Source: Ancylomarina salipaludis
GTDB lineage: Bacteria > Bacteroidota > Bacteroidia > Bacteroidales > Marinifilaceae
Assembly (NCBI RefSeq): GCF_004122035.1
Contig: NZ_SAXA01000012.1
Location: forward strand, 62,001 to 126,000
Direction of reading: 5' to 3'
Length of the DNA stretch: 64,000 nt
Positions 61,352-64,000 of the stretch are shown one piece after another. The notes under the pieces were generated by a model, which saw only the letters and a list, made by a program, of their open reading frames with translations, was not told the origin of the DNA and searched no databases. Every line of letters begins with the position of its first letter. The first letter of the stretch is position 1. Position numbers and translations under genes: made by a program.

Positions 61352-61948
61352 ATGAAATATATAATAACATTAATTTTAGGAATCACAATCCTCTCAGCTA
61401 ACGGACAAGAATTAATCCAATTGGAAAAAGTTGGTAGTAAAGATTCTTTGATTGAAAATCAAGCTATCATTTATGGAAATTTTATTCAACGACTTGGATT
61501 TAGTAGTGGTGGTTTTCCTCAGGATATCAGAATTCAAAATATTGAAACAAAAGAATTTTATAAGTTTAGAGTAAAACCAACTTATAAATCAAGAAAGGAA
61601 AATCCATTCATTTTTCACATCCCAGCAGGTAAATATAGAATTCTTGTTTATTGGTGGACAAAAAGCCAATGGTATGGTGGGAAAATGTTTACGGAACCAA
61701 TTTTTAAAGGAATCGATGCGTCAACAAAAAGCTATAGGAAAAAATCGAAAAGTGGAAAAATCCAAGAAAAAGATTTTGAACAATATGAATTTACAATTGA
61801 AAAAAATACAACAAACTATTTAGGAACTTGGCATTTTAATACTGGATTGGTTTCGTTTTCGAATGACAAAATACACTTTGATAAAGAAATTACGAGTGAT
61901 CATGAATATGTTGACTTTCAAAATGCAGTGATTAATTTACCACAATAG
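61352..61948 (+). CDS. Secreted protein, unknown function
   Basis: 198 residues. Signal peptide of about 18 residues ending SANGQ; mature part strand-rich with aromatic clusters (FIFHIPAGKYRILVYWWTKSQW about 84-105, and NTTNYLGTWHFNTGLVSF near 155-172), like a secreted beta-sandwich. No family recognised. It lies between truncated attC-like sites i and j, so it may be the gene of a damaged tenth cassette. Confidence 0.55.
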   Translation: MKYIITLILGITILSANGQELIQLEKVGSKDSLIENQAIIYGNFIQRLGFSSGGFPQDIRIQNIETKEFYKFRVKPTYKSRKENPFIFHIPAGKYRILVYWWTKSQWYGGKMFTEPIFKGIDASTKSYRKKSKSGKIQEKDFEQYEFTIEKNTTNYLGTWHFNTGLVSFSNDKIHFDKEITSDHEYVDFQNAVINLPQ

Positions 61949-61968
61949 AGTTGAAAAAATAAAAAACT

Positions 61969-62020
61969 GCCCACAACAACTAAGCGTTCGTGTGGCGGGA
62001 ACCGCCCAACATGTTTCGAA
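61969..62020 (+). repeat. Truncated attC-like site j
   Basis: GCCCACAACAACTAAGCGTTCGTGTGGC: same beginning as site i; then CGGGAACCGCCCAAC. No partner GTTGTGGGC was found upstream and no closing arm downstream. The rest of the 580-bp gap to 62472 holds no gene. Confidence 0.45.
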
Positions 62021-62472
62021 GAACAGCGGAGCTAACATTCGCTAGTTTACTTCTGCTGACTGGTTAATTCCTACTAAAATACGATATCAGTAGTATTAAC
62101 CATGACCATGCAAACCTAAGGGAGGATTCGGGATGAATTTTTATTCACAGATAATTGAATGAGTGTTCATGAACTCACTTTGTTCGGTTGGTATTTTTTT
62201 TTGACTTCGTCGATTTTCAATTCAAGCAAAAAGTACAAGAAAACTAAAGTTTATACCTGAGTTAAGTCAAGCTAAACCTCCTTGATATCTTTTACAACAT
62301 TTGTAGCACGCCTCATGGCAGGCTGACGAGTCACGCAATAACCTTTTTTTAAGATTTCTCCCTTTATAGGGAATCTGAAGGATCACGAACACCTTTGATT
62401 TAAATTTGAACGTGAGTAAATGCCGAAGCAGAGGGTGTATTTCTATACAATGAAACAGAAGATAAGGAGCAT

Positions 62473-62503
62473 AAAAAAAGGCAGTTCCAATAAAGGAACT
62501 GCC
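62473..62503 (-). terminator. Terminator of the oligoendopeptidase gene
   Basis: On the minus strand: GGCAGTTCC, 6-nt loop, GGAACTGCC, then seven T residues. 25 bp past the pepF stop. Confidence 0.9.
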
Positions 62504-62528
62504 TTGAGCTATTTCGAGTTGAGAAATA

Positions 62529-64000
62529 CTATTTCTCTAGCTTTTCAATTTCGATAGCCAATTGATCAACCAATTTATCCAACTGATTGATAACGGCTAG
62601 GATCGCTTCAGGTTTCGACAAGTCAACACCTGCTTTTTTCAACTGCTCCATTGGGAAATCGTTTCCTCCTGATTGCAATAAAGTTGTGTAGCGCTTTAAG
62701 GCTGCTTTTTTATCTTTCTTGCTTCCGGTTGTCACATCATTGTACAATTTAGCCGATGATGCGAAACAAGTTGCATATTGGTAAACGTAGTAAGGTGAGT
62801 TGTAGAAGTGAGGAATACGAGTCCATGGGTAGTTTGAGTATTTTGTTTTCTCAGCAACATCACCGTAGTACTTTTGTGCAATATCACCCCAAAGCTTAGC
62901 AAAAATATCCGCATTTACCGGCTTGTCCTGCTCAACCATTGTGTGAGCCTGATATTCGAAATCAGCAAACATGGCTTGTGCATAAAAGGTTCCAATAATA
63001 CCCTGAATAGCTTGATTCAAAAGGGCAATACGTTCCTTAGGATCTTTGGTGATTTTCATCATATGATCCAGTAACAAACGCTCGTTGAAAGTTGAAGCTA
63101 CCTCAGCAACAAAGATTGTATAGTTGTGTGTAGCAAAAGGTTGCGTTTCGTTTGATAGGGTTGTGTGCATGGTATGACCCAGCTCGTGAGCTAATGTGAA
63201 CACATACTCTAAAGTTTCGTCGTAGTTCAATAGCATGTATGGGTGTACACCATAAACACCTGCTGAAAAAGCACCACTACGTTTCCCCGGGTTTTCATAA
63301 ACATCTAACCAACCGCTGGCAGTGGCATTAGCCAATTTAGCCTGATAGTCTTTACCCAAAGGCAGAACCGATTTTGTTACAATTTCAACAGCCTCTTCGT
63401 ATGGGTAAGTCTTTTCGAAATCAACCAAACTCATTGAGCCATCAAAGCCATAGTATTTTTCAAGGCCTAAAACCTTCTTACGAAGCTTGGTGTATTTTTG
63501 TACTGGCGCTGTGTGTTCTCTAACGGTATTGATTAGGTTCAGATAAACATCCTTAGGAATGTTATTGCCTTCTAAAGAAGCATCTAAACATGATTCGTAG
63601 TTTCGAGCACGAGCATTAGCCCATTCTGACTGCATGATACCTTGGTAGATGGCAGCGTAAGTATTTTTGTTTTTGTAATATACATCGTAAAGTGCTTCGT
63701 AGGCTTTTTTACGATCTTCCTGATTTTTGTTTGTGCTTGTAATATGAGAATACATACCCGGTGTTACTTTCACCGTTTTCCCGTCAGACAATTCAATTTC
63801 CTGAAATTCAATGTCAGTTGTCGAAAGAGCCGTAAAGACATCGCCAGCAGTTCCTGATGATTGAGAAAAGAAGGATACCAAACGGCCCATTTCTTCATTC
63901 AATACATGCTTCTGCATACGGTACATATCCATCAAGTCGAATGCATGAGGTTTTAAAGCTGGGGTTTCAGCAATCCACTGTTTCATTGTAGCCTCAGGAA
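62529..64000 (-). CDS. pepF: Oligoendopeptidase F, M3 family (5' end cut by window)
   Basis: Cytoplasmic zinc endopeptidase that cleaves oligopeptides. The catalytic HExxH is in AHELGHTMHTTLS (about 265-277 of the visible part), with the third ligand Glu in FVAEVASTFNERLLLDHM about 25 residues later; YGVHPYMLLNYDETL and PYYVYQYATCFASSA are M3B signatures. The frame is open to the window edge with no stop, so about 100 or more N-terminal residues lie outside; the family is about 600 residues. Own terminator downstream. Confidence 0.93.
   Translation of the reverse strand, partial: PEATMKQWIAETPALKPHAFDLMDMYRMQKHVLNEEMGRLVSFFSQSSGTAGDVFTALSTTDIEFQEIELSDGKTVKVTPGMYSHITSTNKNQEDRKKAYEALYDVYYKNKNTYAAIYQGIMQSEWANARARNYESCLDASLEGNNIPKDVYLNLINTVREHTAPVQKYTKLRKKVLGLEKYYGFDGSMSLVDFEKTYPYEEAVEIVTKSVLPLGKDYQAKLANATASGWLDVYENPGKRSGAFSAGVYGVHPYMLLNYDETLEYVFTLAHELGHTMHTTLSNETQPFATHNYTIFVAEVASTFNERLLLDHMMKITKDPKERIALLNQAIQGIIGTFYAQAMFADFEYQAHTMVEQDKPVNADIFAKLWGDIAQKYYGDVAEKTKYSNYPWTRIPHFYNSPYYVYQYATCFASSAKLYNDVTTGSKKDKKAALKRYTTLLQSGGNDFPMEQLKKAGVDLSKPEAILAVINQLDKLVDQLAIEIEKLEK

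Overview
This window looks like a chromosomal piece of a marine or anaerobic member of the Bacteroidota (Bacteroidales/Marinilabiliales-like). The reasons are a SusC/SusD pair, T9SS C-terminal sorting domains, TAnnTTTG-type promoter boxes, AT-rich intergenic DNA and small GG-leader peptides. No tRNA, rRNA, CRISPR array or integrase gene was recognised. Both edges cut genes: the SusC at the left and an oligoendopeptidase F at the right.

Layout. 1-6.8 kb: SusC/SusD outer-membrane uptake pair, a secreted thioredoxin-like protein, a tiny membrane protein and a broken lipoprotein gene. 6.8-12.9 kb: DsbD-type reductant exporter, then a large secreted M16 zinc protease; two copies of the same ~110-nt structured RNA candidate lie on either side of dsbD. 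13.1-15.5 kb: L-cysteine desulfidase (cyuA) and a DUF6261-like gene preceded by 42-bp tandem repeats. 15.5-18.4 kb: a repeat-rich accessory block in which small membrane-protein genes alternate with MITE-like elements ending in GATAGTCC/GGACTATC inverted repeats. 18.4-33 kb: a Na+/solute symporter facing a cobalamin riboswitch and a long anaerobic-type corrin ring operon (precorrin-2 dehydrogenase, cobA, cbiX, cobI, cobJ-cbiC fusion, cbiET, cbiG-cbiF fusion, cbiJ-cbiD fusion) ending with the cobalt ECF importer cbiMNQO. The operon covers uroporphyrinogen III to cobyrinate; amidation and lower-ligand genes are not in the window.

33-38 kb: DUF493 protein, a repetitive secreted peptide, a beta-barrel protein, a double SnoaL-like protein and an MFS exporter. 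38.3-50.5 kb and 59.5-62 kb are the most unusual parts. Unrelated single genes (YARHG protein, subtype-B tannase-like esterase, an overlapping small-ORF pair, TlpA-like lipoprotein, giant T9SS proteins, a membrane protein, an actin-like ATPase) each sit in a unit that begins with GTTR plus about six unit-specific bases. Each unit ends with the exact reverse complement of that start, followed by a 130-220 bp imperfect palindrome that leads to the next GTTR. This is the logic of integron gene cassettes with attC sites, but with an atypical core and no integrase in view.

50.9 kb carries a GG-leader, cysteine-rich peptide gene (RiPP/bacteriocin-like). 51.9-59.1 kb holds an HD-domain hydrolase, several small zinc-ribbon and membrane proteins, a PliI-type lysozyme-inhibitor lipoprotein and a DUF3142-like lipoprotein overlapping a large secreted protein.
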